A DNA stretch of 33,621 bases from Lachnospiraceae bacterium (GCA_016290595.1 JAEEUR010000020.1:1-33621); one strand, 5' to 3'; counted from the first letter of the stretch, positions 16,654 through 25,082 are shown. The notes: generated by a model not told the origin, from the sequence alone. A program made the numbers and translations.

Positions 16654-17906
16654 ACGAAATCCACCTTTGCGCCGCCCACGGGACTTAAGGCCAGCGGAAT
16701 CACGCTGCCGTCGCCCAGCACCGCTTCCACCTGTGCGCGGAAGCTCTCCCACTGATCCTTCGGCACGAAGACCTCCGCCGTCCCGCCGAAGCCGCCGCCG
16801 TGGACACGGACGGCTCCCCGGCCCCGCAGGACGTATTCGCAGAGGCCCAGCGCAAACAGGAGCTCCTGATGACTGACCGAGCTGCGGATGGACACGTTCT
16901 GCAGATACATGGCGGAAGATTTGCCGGAAGCGTTAACCAGCCGCAGAAAGCCCTCGGTGTCCCCCTTCAGAAGACACATCGCCTCCGAGAGGGCCCGCCG
17001 GTTCTCTTCATATACGTGCAGGGCCCGCAGCACCGGCCGGTCGCCGAACAAAAGCCGCAGTTCCCGCAGATTATCCGTAAAATCCTTTTCCGGCAGCTCG
17101 CAGAGACGGTCCTTTCCGAAATAGGCGGCTATCATGCGGCATTCCCGCGGGATGGCTGCATACTCCTCGGTCAGATCCTGATGGGAGGCGCCGCTGAAGA
17201 CCATGCCCAGCTGGTAATCGCCTTCCTCCAGCGAGGATGCGACCCGGCGGACCCAGGGTTCCTTCCCGGAAAAGTCCACGGATACCACGCCGCCCGCAGC
17301 GCAGCTGATCTGGTCCAGCAGGCCGCAGGGCTTGCCGAAATAGCGGTTCTCCGCCTGCTGGGCGATCTTCGCCAGCGTGACGGAAGAAAGCTCTCCTTCT
17401 CCGTACAGATCCCAGAGAACGGTGCCGATCAGGATCTCAAAGGCCGCCGATGAGGAAAGGCCGCTGCCCGGCGGGACGTTTCCGCGGATGAAGATCGAAA
17501 AGCCACCCTTTCCGTTTTCGGGAAAATGCGCCGCCAGCGGACGGAGTCCCTCCGTCATGCCGCGGATCAGCGCCGTCGTGGTCTCCTTCTCCTCCTTCCG
17601 GAAGGCCGAATCCGCCAGCTCGATCACGAGCGGCGAAAAACCTTCCGAATACAGACAGATCCGGCCGTCGTCGGCCGGGCTGACGGCCGCGATCAGATCC
17701 AGATCCACCGAAGCGGACAGCGTCACGCCGCCCTGATGATCCGTATGGTTGCCGCCAAGCTCCACGCGGCCCGGCGCCCGGTAGAACGCCTCCGCCTTCC
17801 GGCCGAAGCGTTTTTCAAACTGCCGGCCGAGAGACTCGTAACGGGCTCTGTGCTTCTCTCCCGCCGCGCCGTATATATCCTGCAAACTGATGGCTTTCAG
17901 ACTCAT
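16650..17906 (-). CDS. galK: Galactokinase
   Basis: This 418-residue GHMP-family kinase phosphorylates galactose at C1 with ATP, the first committed step of the Leloir pathway. The galactokinase signature appears as GRVELGGNHTDHQGG, slightly changed from the usual G-E-H-T-D-Y version. The GHMP phosphate loop is PPGSGLSSSAAFE, and a C-terminal glycine-rich GGGFGGTAEVFV follows. The ATG is fixed by AGGAGG seven bases upstream and overlaps the recG stop by four bases (ATGA). It is slightly longer than E. coli GalK. The GNHTDH variant is common in Clostridia homologs as I recall, and one could also consider a related sugar kinase, but the galM neighbour supports galactose. Confidence 0.92.
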   Translation of the reverse strand: MSLKAISLQDIYGAAGEKHRARYESLGRQFEKRFGRKAEAFYRAPGRVELGGNHTDHQGGVTLSASVDLDLIAAVSPADDGRICLYSEGFSPLVIELADSAFRKEEKETTTALIRGMTEGLRPLAAHFPENGKGGFSIFIRGNVPPGSGLSSSAAFEILIGTVLWDLYGEGELSSVTLAKIAQQAENRYFGKPCGLLDQISCAAGGVVSVDFSGKEPWVRRVASSLEEGDYQLGMVFSGASHQDLTEEYAAIPRECRMIAAYFGKDRLCELPEKDFTDNLRELRLLFGDRPVLRALHVYEENRRALSEAMCLLKGDTEGFLRLVNASGKSSAMYLQNVSIRSSVSHQELLFALGLCEYVLRGRGAVRVHGGGFGGTAEVFVPKDQWESFRAQVEAVLGDGSVIPLALSPVGGAKVDFV

Positions 17907-19957
17907 AGGGCTTCCTCCTGTATTTCATACTTTAGCACAGCTTCCCGCAAATTTCTATGCTCCGGAGCCAAAAGCTGCGGATCTTTCTTCATGATCTCCG
18001 CGGCCAGGGCGGCCGCTTCCAGCAGGATCGCGTGATCCCCGTAGATATCCCCCAGCCTGAAGCGCATTTCACCGCTCTGCCGGATCCCGAACAGATCCCC
18101 GGGGCCGCGCAGCCGCAGATCCTCTTCTGCGATCTCGAAGCCGTCGTTGGAGCGGCTCATGATCTCCAGCCGTTTATTCTTTTCTTTCCGGCCCGAGCCG
18201 TCCACGAAGACCGCGTACGACTGCGCCTCTCCGCGGCCGACGCGGCCCCGCAGCTGATGCAGCTGCGCCAGACCGAAGCGTTCCGCGTTTTCCACCATCA
18301 TGACCGTGGCCTCCGGGACGTCCACCCCGACTTCCACGACGGTCGTGGAAACCAGGAGCTGGATCCTTCCGGCGGCAAAATCCCGCATGATCCGGTTCTT
18401 TTCTTCTCCGCTCAGGCGCCCGTGCAGCACGCCGATCCGGATATCCGCGGGGAAAAGCTTCCGCAGCGATTCCGCATAGTCCTCCACGTTTTCCCCGCTC
18501 AATGATTCGCTGGCCTCCACGAAAGGACAGATGATATAGGCGCGGTGACCGGCCCGGATCTCATTTTCGATCAGCCGGTAGGCGCTTTTGCGGGCGGCCG
18601 GCGTCACCACCGCGTTCTGGATCACCTTGCGGCCGCCGGGCAGTTCGTTCAGGACCGAAACGTCCAGGTCTCCGTATAAGATAATGGCAAGCGTGCGCGG
18701 GATGGGCGTCGCGCTCATGACCAGCATGTGCGGCAGGATGCCTTTCTCCGCGAGCAGGCTGCGCTGCCGCACCCCGAAGCGGTGCTGTTCGTCGGTGATG
18801 ACCAGGCCCAGGTTTTTGTACGCCACGCCTTCCTGGATCAGGGCGTGCGTTCCGATAATGATGCCGGCTTCGCCGTCTCTGACGGCCCGCAGGGCTTCCC
18901 GGCGCTCAGCCGTCTTTACGGAACCCGTCAGGAGCACGGTTTTGACCGGCAGGCCCCAGGCTCCGAGCAAAGCGGACAGCTTGGCGAAATGCTGCTCCGC
19001 CAGCACCTCGGTCGGCGCCATCAGCGCGCCCTGATAGCCGTTATCCGCCGCCGTCAGAAGCGCGAGGAGCGCCACGGCGGTCTTGCCGCTGCCCACGTCG
19101 CCCTGCAGCAGGCGGTTCATGCGCTGCGGACCGGCCAGATCCCGCCGGATCTCCGCAAACGCCTTCTGCTGTGCCTCCGTCAGCCGGTACGGAAGGGCCG
19201 AAACGGCCTCATCCGCCAGCCCGCTGCGCGGCATCGGACAGGGATTCCCCTGCTTCTCTCCGCTCTGCCGGAGCAGCCGGATGCGCAGGATAAAGAGGAG
19301 AAACTCTTCCAGCACCAGACGCGCCCGCGCCGCCTCCAGAAGGCTGCGGCTCTCCGGAAAATGCATCTGGGTATAGGCCTCCCGAAGCGGAAGGCTGTTT
19401 TCCAGCCGGACGGCTGCGGGCAGGATCTCCGGCCACTCGTCGGTCAGGTCCAGGGCCTGCCGCACGGCGGCGGCAAAGCGTTTCTGCGAAATCCCCTCCG
19501 GCAGGACGTAGCGCGGCGTGATCCGCCCCTGCATCGCCTCATATTCGTCGGGCTGATAAAGGCGCGGCTGGATAAGGCTCAGGCCGTACTGTCCGTTGTC
19601 CCGGACCACGCCCCGGAAGACGCGCTCCTGTCCCTGCTTCAGCTGTCCTTTTAAGTAGGGCATGTGGAAAAAGGTCACGCGGAGAAAGCCCAGACCGTCC
19701 GTGATCCTGAACGAGATCACCGCGTCCCGGCCGAAGCCTCTCTGCTGAACGGCGGAAGCGATCCGGGCGCGCACGGAGACCGTCTGTCCCGGCTCGGCGC
19801 TGCGGATCGGCGTCAGCGGGTCCAGCAGCTCGTAATCCGCGGGAAATACGCGCAGCAGATCCTCAGCCGTTTCCAGGCCCAGCCCGCGCAGTCCTTCCGC
19901 CGTTTTCGGGCCGATCCCCTTCAGTTTTTCAATTTTGATCCCGGAAGCTTGTCCCAT
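17903..19957 (-). CDS. recG: ATP-dependent DNA helicase RecG
   Basis: This branch-migrating helicase remodels stalled replication forks and recombination intermediates. The N-terminus has a helix-hairpin-helix-like KLKGIGPKTAEGLRGLGL, then an OB-type wedge domain (roughly residues 45-150). The motor domain carries GDVGSGKT (residues 286-293), the RecG-type DEQH box and SATPIPRTLA. Motif VI, QLRGRVGRG, is near residue 580. Starting at the ATG at 19957 gives 684 residues, the normal RecG length, and an AAGGCGG sequence upstream; the longer frame from 20017 adds 20 residues of no family character. It follows fakA and is coupled to galK downstream. Confidence 0.95.
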   Translation of the reverse strand: MGQASGIKIEKLKGIGPKTAEGLRGLGLETAEDLLRVFPADYELLDPLTPIRSAEPGQTVSVRARIASAVQQRGFGRDAVISFRITDGLGFLRVTFFHMPYLKGQLKQGQERVFRGVVRDNGQYGLSLIQPRLYQPDEYEAMQGRITPRYVLPEGISQKRFAAAVRQALDLTDEWPEILPAAVRLENSLPLREAYTQMHFPESRSLLEAARARLVLEEFLLFILRIRLLRQSGEKQGNPCPMPRSGLADEAVSALPYRLTEAQQKAFAEIRRDLAGPQRMNRLLQGDVGSGKTAVALLALLTAADNGYQGALMAPTEVLAEQHFAKLSALLGAWGLPVKTVLLTGSVKTAERREALRAVRDGEAGIIIGTHALIQEGVAYKNLGLVITDEQHRFGVRQRSLLAEKGILPHMLVMSATPIPRTLAIILYGDLDVSVLNELPGGRKVIQNAVVTPAARKSAYRLIENEIRAGHRAYIICPFVEASESLSGENVEDYAESLRKLFPADIRIGVLHGRLSGEEKNRIMRDFAAGRIQLLVSTTVVEVGVDVPEATVMMVENAERFGLAQLHQLRGRVGRGEAQSYAVFVDGSGRKEKNKRLEIMSRSNDGFEIAEEDLRLRGPGDLFGIRQSGEMRFRLGDIYGDHAILLEAAALAAEIMKKDPQLLAPEHRNLREAVLKYEIQEEAL

Positions 19958-20045
19958 GACCCCGCCTTTTTCCGTAAAAGCGAAACAGAGCAAAGGTCTC
20001 CCCCTGCCCTGTTTCATCCTTCAGGGGAAGCCCGTCCCCTTTCTC

Positions 20046-21761
20046 TTATTCGACTGAAATAATGTAGTAATAGATCGGCTGCGTGCCGCTGTAAAGCTCC
20101 ACGTCGCACTGCGGATACTTGTCCGTCAGCGCGTCGGCCAGCTTTCTGGCGTCCTCATCGTTCACGTCCGAACCGTAGTAGAGGGAAATGACGGCCGCGT
20201 CCTCGTGCATCATGGCGGCGACGGTATCCTGCGTGACCTCGTCGATCTTCTTGCCGACCGCGTACAGTCCGTTCGGGCCGCCCAGGCCCATGATGTCGCC
20301 CTTGCGGATCTTCATGCCGTTGATGGTGGTGGAGCGGACCGAGTACGTCACCTCCGCGCTCAGGACGTTGTCCATGGTCTGGCGCATGATGCACTCGTTG
20401 TCCCGCACGTTCTGATCCTGGCTGAAGCCCAGCAGCGCGCTGATGCCCTCCGGGATCGTGGTGCTCGGGATCACGACCACCTTTTTATTCTTCGTCAGGC
20501 CGGCCGCCTGCTGCGCCGCCAGAATGATGTTCTTGTTGTTCGGCAGCAGGAAGATGGTGCGGGCCGGGACCTTTTTGATGGCCTCCAGCATGTCGTCCGT
20601 GCTGGGATTCATGGTCTGGCCGCCTTCCACGATCTCATCCACGCCCAGGCTCTTGAAGATCTCCACCAGGCCGGTGCCGGCCGCGGTGGCGATGAAGCCG
20701 TAGTCCTTCCATTCGGATTCGGGGATCTCCGCCGGCTTTTTCGGCGTGAAGACCACCTTCTTGGCGGCTTCGCGGCGTTCGGCGTTGCGGCGCGTCTGCG
20801 CATCGTTCTGGAAACGCATGTTCTCGATCTTCAGGTTCGTCAGCGGGCCGTAGGTCAAGGCTTTCTGGATCGCGTTGCCCGGATCGTTCGTATGGACGTG
20901 GACGCGGCAGATCTCCTCGTCCGAGACCATGACGATGGAATCGCCGATGCCTTCCAGGAAGGCCCGGAACCCCCTTTCGCTTTCGTCATTGAACGGCTCG
21001 TCCAGATGGATCATGAACTCGGTGCAGTAGCCGAAAACGATCTCGCCCAGATTAGCCTCGTTGAAGATGATATCCTCGTGCTCGATCACGCCGTTTTTCA
21101 GGAAATCGTCTTTCTTGTCCTGCTCTTCGTCCAGCGAGACCTCATGCCCCATCAGGCAGGAATACGCCCCCTTCAGGAAGACGATCAGGCCCTGTCCGCC
21201 GGAGTCCACCACGCCGGCCTCTTTCAGGACCGGCAGCAGCTCAGGCGTCTGCTCCAGGACCTCGTCGCCGTGCGTAATGGTCGCGTGCATCAGGCTTTCC
21301 AGGTTGGCCGTTTCCTTGACCTGTTCCGCCCAGAACTCCGCCATGCCGCGGGCTACGGTCAGAATGGTGCCTTCCTTCGGCTTCATGACCGCCTTGTACG
21401 CGGTCTCCACCGCTTTTTTCATGGCTTCGTTGATGGCTTCGGCGTCCAGATATTCCTTCTCCTGAGCGACCTTGCAGAAGCCGCGCAGCAGCTGGGACAA
21501 AATAACGCCGCTGTTGCCGCGGGCGCCGCGCAGGGAGCCGAAGGCGATCGCCTTGGAAACGGCTTCCAGATCCGCTTTTTCCAGTTTCTTCAGTTCCTTG
21601 ACAGCCGTCGTGACCGTCATGGTCATATTGGTGCCGGTATCTCCGTCCGGGACCGGGAAAACGTTCAGGTCGTTGATCCAGGTCTTATTTGCTTCCAGAG
21701 ACGCCGCGCCGGACAGGAACAGCTTCAGCAGCTGATCTCCTTCAATTCTGTATGTTGCCAC
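20046..21761 (-). CDS. fakA: DAK2-domain fatty acid kinase subunit (YloV/FakA)
   Basis: This 571-residue protein is the usual FakA size. The N-terminal DAK2 kinase domain shows NDLNVFPVPDGDTGTNM, with the Mg-ATP Asp residues at 39 and 41, and SLRGARGNSGVILSQLLRG. The C-terminal half (about 330-571) matches the FakA C domain with the FLLPNNKNI stretch. Together with a separate DegV-type FakB that presents the lipid, it phosphorylates exogenous fatty acids for phospholipid synthesis. No FakB gene is in the window. The start is GTG with GGAGG ten bases upstream; the ATG closer to the ribosome site is followed directly by TAG. It lies downstream of yloU, the conserved neighbour in Bacillota. Confidence 0.93.
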   Translation of the reverse strand: MATYRIEGDQLLKLFLSGAASLEANKTWINDLNVFPVPDGDTGTNMTMTVTTAVKELKKLEKADLEAVSKAIAFGSLRGARGNSGVILSQLLRGFCKVAQEKEYLDAEAINEAMKKAVETAYKAVMKPKEGTILTVARGMAEFWAEQVKETANLESLMHATITHGDEVLEQTPELLPVLKEAGVVDSGGQGLIVFLKGAYSCLMGHEVSLDEEQDKKDDFLKNGVIEHEDIIFNEANLGEIVFGYCTEFMIHLDEPFNDESERGFRAFLEGIGDSIVMVSDEEICRVHVHTNDPGNAIQKALTYGPLTNLKIENMRFQNDAQTRRNAERREAAKKVVFTPKKPAEIPESEWKDYGFIATAAGTGLVEIFKSLGVDEIVEGGQTMNPSTDDMLEAIKKVPARTIFLLPNNKNIILAAQQAAGLTKNKKVVVIPSTTIPEGISALLGFSQDQNVRDNECIMRQTMDNVLSAEVTYSVRSTTINGMKIRKGDIMGLGGPNGLYAVGKKIDEVTQDTVAAMMHEDAAVISLYYGSDVNDEDARKLADALTDKYPQCDVELYSGTQPIYYYIISVE

Positions 21762-21782
21762 TTCCTACATTCCTCCGGGATC

Positions 21783-22139
21783 TTAATCAATCAGGCGCAC
21801 ACCTTCCACAAAAACGTTCACCTTATCCACGGGGATTCCGGTAAAGGCTTCTACCTTGTATTTTACATTTTCAATCAGATTGTCCGAAACGGCGGCGATG
21901 CTGACGCCGTAAGCCACGATGATGTGGAATTCCAGAACCAGCCGGCCCTCCTCGATCTGGACGCTGACGCCCTGAGAGAGATTCTCCTTTTTCAGAAGCT
22001 GATTGATGCCTTCCTTTACGTTCATTGCGGCCATTCCGACCACACCGAAGCACTCCACAGCCACAGCGCCGGCATACTTGGCGATCACGTCGGTATCAAT
22101 GATCACTTCGCCTCTTTCCGTTTTAATATTGGCTTTCAT
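21783..22139 (-). CDS. yloU: Asp23/Gls24 family envelope stress response protein (YloU-like)
   Basis: This cytosolic protein of 118 residues belongs to the Asp23/Gls24 family, found beside fakA (yloV) in many Bacillota. Visible family core: GEVIIDTDVIAKYAGAVAVECFGVVGMA at the start, VSVQIEEGRLVLEFHIIVAYG in the middle, and KVEAFTGIPVDKVNVFVEGV at the end. The open frame extends 24 codons upstream, but the ATG at 22139 has AAAGGAGT correctly spaced and starts the family domain. A consensus-like promoter at 22179-22207 drives it, and its -35 lies in a long inverted repeat. It heads the yloU-fakA-recG-gal cluster. Confidence 0.92.
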   Translation of the reverse strand: MKANIKTERGEVIIDTDVIAKYAGAVAVECFGVVGMAAMNVKEGINQLLKKENLSQGVSVQIEEGRLVLEFHIIVAYGVSIAAVSDNLIENVKYKVEAFTGIPVDKVNVFVEGVRLID

Positions 22140-22178
22140 GAAGGGACTCCTTTCATTAATAGTGCAAACCGAAATAGT

Positions 22179-22207
22179 ATTATACGCTTCTCCGGCGGGA
22201 AAAGCAA
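22179..22207 (-). promoter_or_regulatory. Sigma-A-type promoter for the yloU-fakA-recG cluster
   Basis: On the minus strand TTGCTT, 17 bases, TATAAT. The -35 hexamer sits almost entirely in the loop of the inverted repeat at 22191-22222. Confidence 0.75.
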
Positions 22208-22222
22208 GCATTTCCCGCCGGA
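22191..22222. repeat. Inverted repeat, 12-bp perfect arms, over the yloU -35 and just after tetR
   Basis: TCCGGCGGGAAA and TTTCCCGCCGGA flank an 8-base centre. It begins 10 bases after the tetR stop codon. As RNA it would be a very stable hairpin without a T-run; as DNA it could be a dimeric operator blocking the promoter. Confidence 0.75.
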
Positions 22223-22231
22223 AATGATCAT

Positions 22232-22780
22232 TTATATATTCAGGATCCGTTTGGAATTGGAGATAACGCAGTTGGAGATCTTTTCGGGCGGCACGTTCAT
22301 GCCTTTATCGACCCACAGCTCCAGCAGGCCGACAAAGGCCGAATAGCAGTACGCCACCTGGATCCGCAGGTCGACCGACGGCTGTTTTCCGTACTTCGGA
22401 TGGAAATAGTACTTTCGGAGCATCTGCTCCGTGGTCTCCCGGAATTCCGCTTCCCGGTACAGGACAAAAAAGCGCTGCATCCGGTCGTCCCGGTAGATCC
22501 GGGTGACGAACTGGGATATGAATTCGAACATATCGGAATAATCGGAAGGGACCGTCTCATTCAGCAGATTTTCGATATCGTCCAGGACGCCCTTCCGGAC
22601 GACGTTTCCCAGGTCCTCCGCATCTTTGTAGTATTTATAGAACGTGGTGCGGTTGACGCCGGAGCGGCTGCAGACTTCCTTGACAGTGATCTTCCCGATG
22701 GGATTCTCTGCCAGAATATCAAGATACGCGGTCTCGATGCTGTTTTTCGTGATGGCAACTCTTTTGCTTTGTTTTTTCAT
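22232..22780 (-). CDS. TetR/AcrR family transcriptional regulator
   Basis: This 182-residue one-component repressor-type protein has an N-terminal helix-turn-helix at about residues 10-55 (ITVKEVCSRSGVNRTTFYKYYKD, the standard TetR recognition helix). A variable helical ligand domain follows, with a WVDKGMNVPPEKISN-like end seen in the TetR C-terminal domain of Clostridia. GAGGGGGA precedes the ATG. It lies directly downstream of a MATE exporter gene on the same strand but has its own promoter (22848-22876) with an inverted repeat over the -35. Control of the exporter and itself is the natural inference. The inducing compound is unknown. Confidence 0.9.
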   Translation of the reverse strand: MKKQSKRVAITKNSIETAYLDILAENPIGKITVKEVCSRSGVNRTTFYKYYKDAEDLGNVVRKGVLDDIENLLNETVPSDYSDMFEFISQFVTRIYRDDRMQRFFVLYREAEFRETTEQMLRKYYFHPKYGKQPSVDLRIQVAYCYSAFVGLLELWVDKGMNVPPEKISNCVISNSKRILNI

Positions 22781-22847
22781 GGTAATTCCCCCTCATTTTC
22801 ATATGCGGCTGAGCATTTTGGGTGGAAATGTACACTATTCCGTTTAC

Positions 22848-22876
22848 AGTTTATTAAAAGACAACACGATTGTCAA
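22848..22876 (-). promoter_or_regulatory. Sigma-A-type promoter of the tetR gene
   Basis: On the minus strand a consensus TTGACA, a 17-base spacer and TAAACT. GACAA-N5-TTGTC (22860-22874) overlaps the -35, a plausible autoregulatory operator. Confidence 0.65.
22860..22874. repeat. Short inverted repeat over the tetR promoter
   Basis: GACAA and TTGTC flank a 5-base centre, overlapping the -35 and the spacer. Its position suits autorepression, but 5-bp arms can occur by chance. Confidence 0.4.
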
Positions 22877-22905
22877 CCTTTATAGGGCCTTCGGCAGCCG
22901 TTTTT

Positions 22906-24246
22906 TTATCCGATACGGCGCGCGCAGTACAGGCTGTAGGATCCGAAGCCGAAAACGATGAGGCACCAGCCGGCAACGACCGCCGCGCAGATCCCGCCGA
23001 TCCCCCATACGGGGACCAGCAGATAGGACAGCCCGACGCGCAGCAGGATCGATCCACCTGAGGCCGCCATGGTCAGGCGCAGACGCCCCAGCCCCCGGAA
23101 GAAGCTCTGGATCGTCTCCCCGAAGTAGGAAAGAATATACAGGAAGGCCATGATGTGCAGGTACTTTGCTCCGGCCGCAATAACGTCCGGATTTCCGGAG
23201 AAGACGCCGACCAGCCGCGGTGCAAGGAAGAAAACGGCGGTGCCCAGGATCACCAGCAGCGCTACCATGATCTTCAGGTTCGTATAGAAGAAGCGGCGGA
23301 CGCGGTCGGTGTTGCCGTGTCCCAGATTCTGCGCGATCGCCACGACCATAGCCGCGTTGATGCCCTGCGGGAAGCAGAACACGAACTGCTCGACGCGCAT
23401 CCCCATATTGTAGCCGGTCACCGTCGTATCGCCCAGCGGCGAGAGCATCCCCTGCACCAGGAAGCGGCCGACCGTTACGACGGCCTGCTGAAGCGCCGCC
23501 GCCCAGGCATAGCCGGCTATGGTCCCGAGAAGGGACAGATCGGGCCGCAGCCGCTCTCCCTTCAGGCTGAGGGGCGGGCACTTTTTCTCAATGTAGAGCG
23601 CCATCCACAGGGTCGAAAGGAGCTGGCAGAAGACCGTCGAACAGGCGACACCGGTGATGCCGAGGCCGAAGACGCCGCAGAGAAGAAGGTCCAGCAGCGC
23701 GTGCAGGACCGACGAGACCAGCAGCACCGTGAACGGCAGGCGGGAATTGCCCCAGGATCGCAGCGCCGAAGCCAGGTAATTGTAGAAAAAGCAGAAAATC
23801 AGGCCGGAAAAGATGATGGTCAGATAATGCATGGCCTCGTCCACGCTTTCCGCGGAATAGCCCTGCCGCAGCAAAATGCCCCGGGAAAACAGAAGGCCGG
23901 TCAGGGTGAACAGCAGGCTGACGGCTCCGCCCGCAAACAGCGTCGTGATATGCACCCGCTTCAGTTTCTCCCAGTCTCCCGCGCCGGAGAGCCGTCCGAC
24001 CAGGACGCCTACACCGATGCTGACGCCGAGCAGCAGCGAATAAAAGATATCCATGATCGGTGCGGCGATGCTGATGCCGTTCAGCGCCGAATCCCCCAGG
24101 AAGCGCCCCACCACGATGGCGTCGACGATATTGTACAGCTGCTGGAAGACATTCCCGAGTATGATCGGGACGGCAAAGACCAGCACCGTCTTCAGGGGCG
24201 GCGCATTCAGGAGCGCGCCGCTTTGATTGGCCTTATCGTTCTTCAT
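22906..24246 (-). CDS. MATE family multidrug/toxic-compound exporter (TetR-linked)
   Basis: This 446-residue, 12-helix antiporter is the third MATE gene in the window. The first helix reads TVLVFAVPIILGNVFQQLYNIVDAIVVGRFLG, the typical Clostridia MATE subgroup, distinct from the copies at 3.3 and 5.9 kb. GAGGT lies six bases before the ATG. The gene lies between rpmB and tetR on the same strand. I see no convincing promoter of its own: the TTGACA 20 bases upstream of the start codon would place the -10 inside the gene. It may depend on read-through past the rpmB terminator or on a promoter I could not find. Substrate unknown. Confidence 0.9.
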   Translation of the reverse strand: MKNDKANQSGALLNAPPLKTVLVFAVPIILGNVFQQLYNIVDAIVVGRFLGDSALNGISIAAPIMDIFYSLLLGVSIGVGVLVGRLSGAGDWEKLKRVHITTLFAGGAVSLLFTLTGLLFSRGILLRQGYSAESVDEAMHYLTIIFSGLIFCFFYNYLASALRSWGNSRLPFTVLLVSSVLHALLDLLLCGVFGLGITGVACSTVFCQLLSTLWMALYIEKKCPPLSLKGERLRPDLSLLGTIAGYAWAAALQQAVVTVGRFLVQGMLSPLGDTTVTGYNMGMRVEQFVFCFPQGINAAMVVAIAQNLGHGNTDRVRRFFYTNLKIMVALLVILGTAVFFLAPRLVGVFSGNPDVIAAGAKYLHIMAFLYILSYFGETIQSFFRGLGRLRLTMAASGGSILLRVGLSYLLVPVWGIGGICAAVVAGWCLIVFGFGSYSLYCARRIG

Positions 24247-24273
24247 GGATGACCTCGTATCCTGTCAATACAG

Positions 24274-24315
24274 AAAAACAGCCCGCGACGGCAGTTAATG
24301 TCAGCGGGCTGTTTT
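24274..24315 (-). terminator. Intrinsic terminator after rpmB
   Basis: On the minus strand an 8-bp stem, CAGCCCGC/GCGGGCTG, with a 17-base loop is followed by TTTTT. The other strand also carries TTTT, so it could be bidirectional. Confidence 0.75.
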
Positions 24316-24329
24316 AAGCGGGCGGAGAA

Positions 24330-24515
24330 TTACGCTCTTTCAACCTTGCCGGATTTCAGGCAGGAAGTGCAAACGTACATTTTCTGTGTTCCGCCTTCAA
24401 CCTTCACGCGAACGGACTTGATGTTCGGCTTCCAAATATGATTGGACCGTCTATGAGAATGGCTCACGTTGTTGCCAAAATGAACACCCTTCCCGCAAAT
24501 AGCACATTTCGCCAT
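24330..24515 (-). CDS. rpmB: 50S ribosomal protein L28 (zinc-ribbon form)
   Basis: This 61-residue L28 is the normal length. Cys4/Cys7 (CAIC) and Cys49/Cys52 (CTSC) form the zinc-binding C-plus type. The family core [20 protein letters not shown] binds 23S rRNA. AAGGAGG is well spaced before the ATG, a good promoter is present and a terminator follows, so it is monocistronic. In Bacillus subtilis rpmB lies next to yloU; here a MATE-tetR pair sits between them. The presence of zinc ligands means a zinc-free paralog could exist elsewhere, but none is in the window. Confidence 0.97.
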   Translation of the reverse strand: MAKCAICGKGVHFGNNVSHSHRRSNHIWKPNIKSVRVKVEGGTQKMYVCTSCLKSGKVERA

Positions 24516-24567
24516 GTCAGCACCTCCTTACTACATAAACCGCTGCATTTTTCAACGCAACGGTAAG

Positions 24568-24596
24568 ACTATAGCAAAACCCCGCGGAAAATGCAA
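24568..24596 (-). promoter_or_regulatory. Sigma-A-type promoter of rpmB
   Basis: On the minus strand TTGCAT, 17 bases, TATAGT, about 50 bases upstream of the start codon. Confidence 0.7.
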
Positions 24597-24617
24597 GGGG
24601 AATTTTCAAAAAATCTC

Positions 24618-24645
24618 AAAAAAACCGAAGCGCGTCCGCTTCCGG
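24618..24645 (-). terminator. Intrinsic terminator at the end of the gmk-gerW operon
   Basis: On the minus strand a stem (CCG-GAAGCG/CGCTTCGG, one bulged base) with a 4-base loop is followed by seven T. It lies 10 bases after the gerW stop. Confidence 0.75.
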
Positions 24646-24654
24646 CGGATTTCC

Positions 24655-25065
24655 TCAGATCTCCAGATCGTCGAAGGCGCTCTCCACCGCCGCGTCGACC
24701 TTGCTGTTCTTCTTGTGCAGCATGGAAAGGACGCGGTTGACGGTATCCGGCGCGGACTCGATCAGATGGACCAGCTTGTCCTGCTCCTGGATATTGATGA
24801 TGCGGGCGATGCCGTCCTGCACGACCAGTACCGCGCTGGGGCTGAACTTGGCGCCCATGCCGCCACCGCCCAGGTTCCGGTTCGACTTCTCATTGACGTT
24901 GGCGCCGGCGCCTACGCCGATCGCAACGTCCATCAGGGGCAGGACGAAGGTGTTCTGATTGATCACCACCGGTTCTCCCACCACCGTCTTGGACGTGATC
25001 ATCCCGTTCATGCTTTCGAACATGGACTGCATGGCTGTGTCGAATCTGTTTTTGTTCTCTGACAT
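24655..25065 (-). CDS. ytfJ: GerW family sporulation/germination protein (YtfJ)
   Basis: This 136-residue protein has the GerW/YtfJ core: GEPVVINQNTFVLPLMDVAIGVGAGA, then the glycine-rich NLGGGGMGAKFSPSAVLVVQDG. In Bacillus subtilis YtfJ is made in the forespore and is needed for germination with certain nutrients. The DUF2953 gene directly upstream is the same neighbour as in Bacillus. A GGGAGGA ribosome site and a 17-base gap suggest co-translation. Its presence implies an endospore-forming lineage, although non-sporulating relatives may keep it. Confidence 0.93.
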   Translation of the reverse strand: MSENKNRFDTAMQSMFESMNGMITSKTVVGEPVVINQNTFVLPLMDVAIGVGAGANVNEKSNRNLGGGGMGAKFSPSAVLVVQDGIARIINIQEQDKLVHLIESAPDTVNRVLSMLHKKNSKVDAAVESAFDDLEI

Positions 25066-25082
25066 GGCTGTATCCTCCCGAT

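Noticed and set aside
20205-22346. 713-codon plus-strand open frame opposite fakA and yloU
   Set aside because: It is antisense to two well-recognised genes, has low-complexity composition rich in His, Arg, Gln and Asp, and has no family motif. It is a by-product of third-position GC bias.
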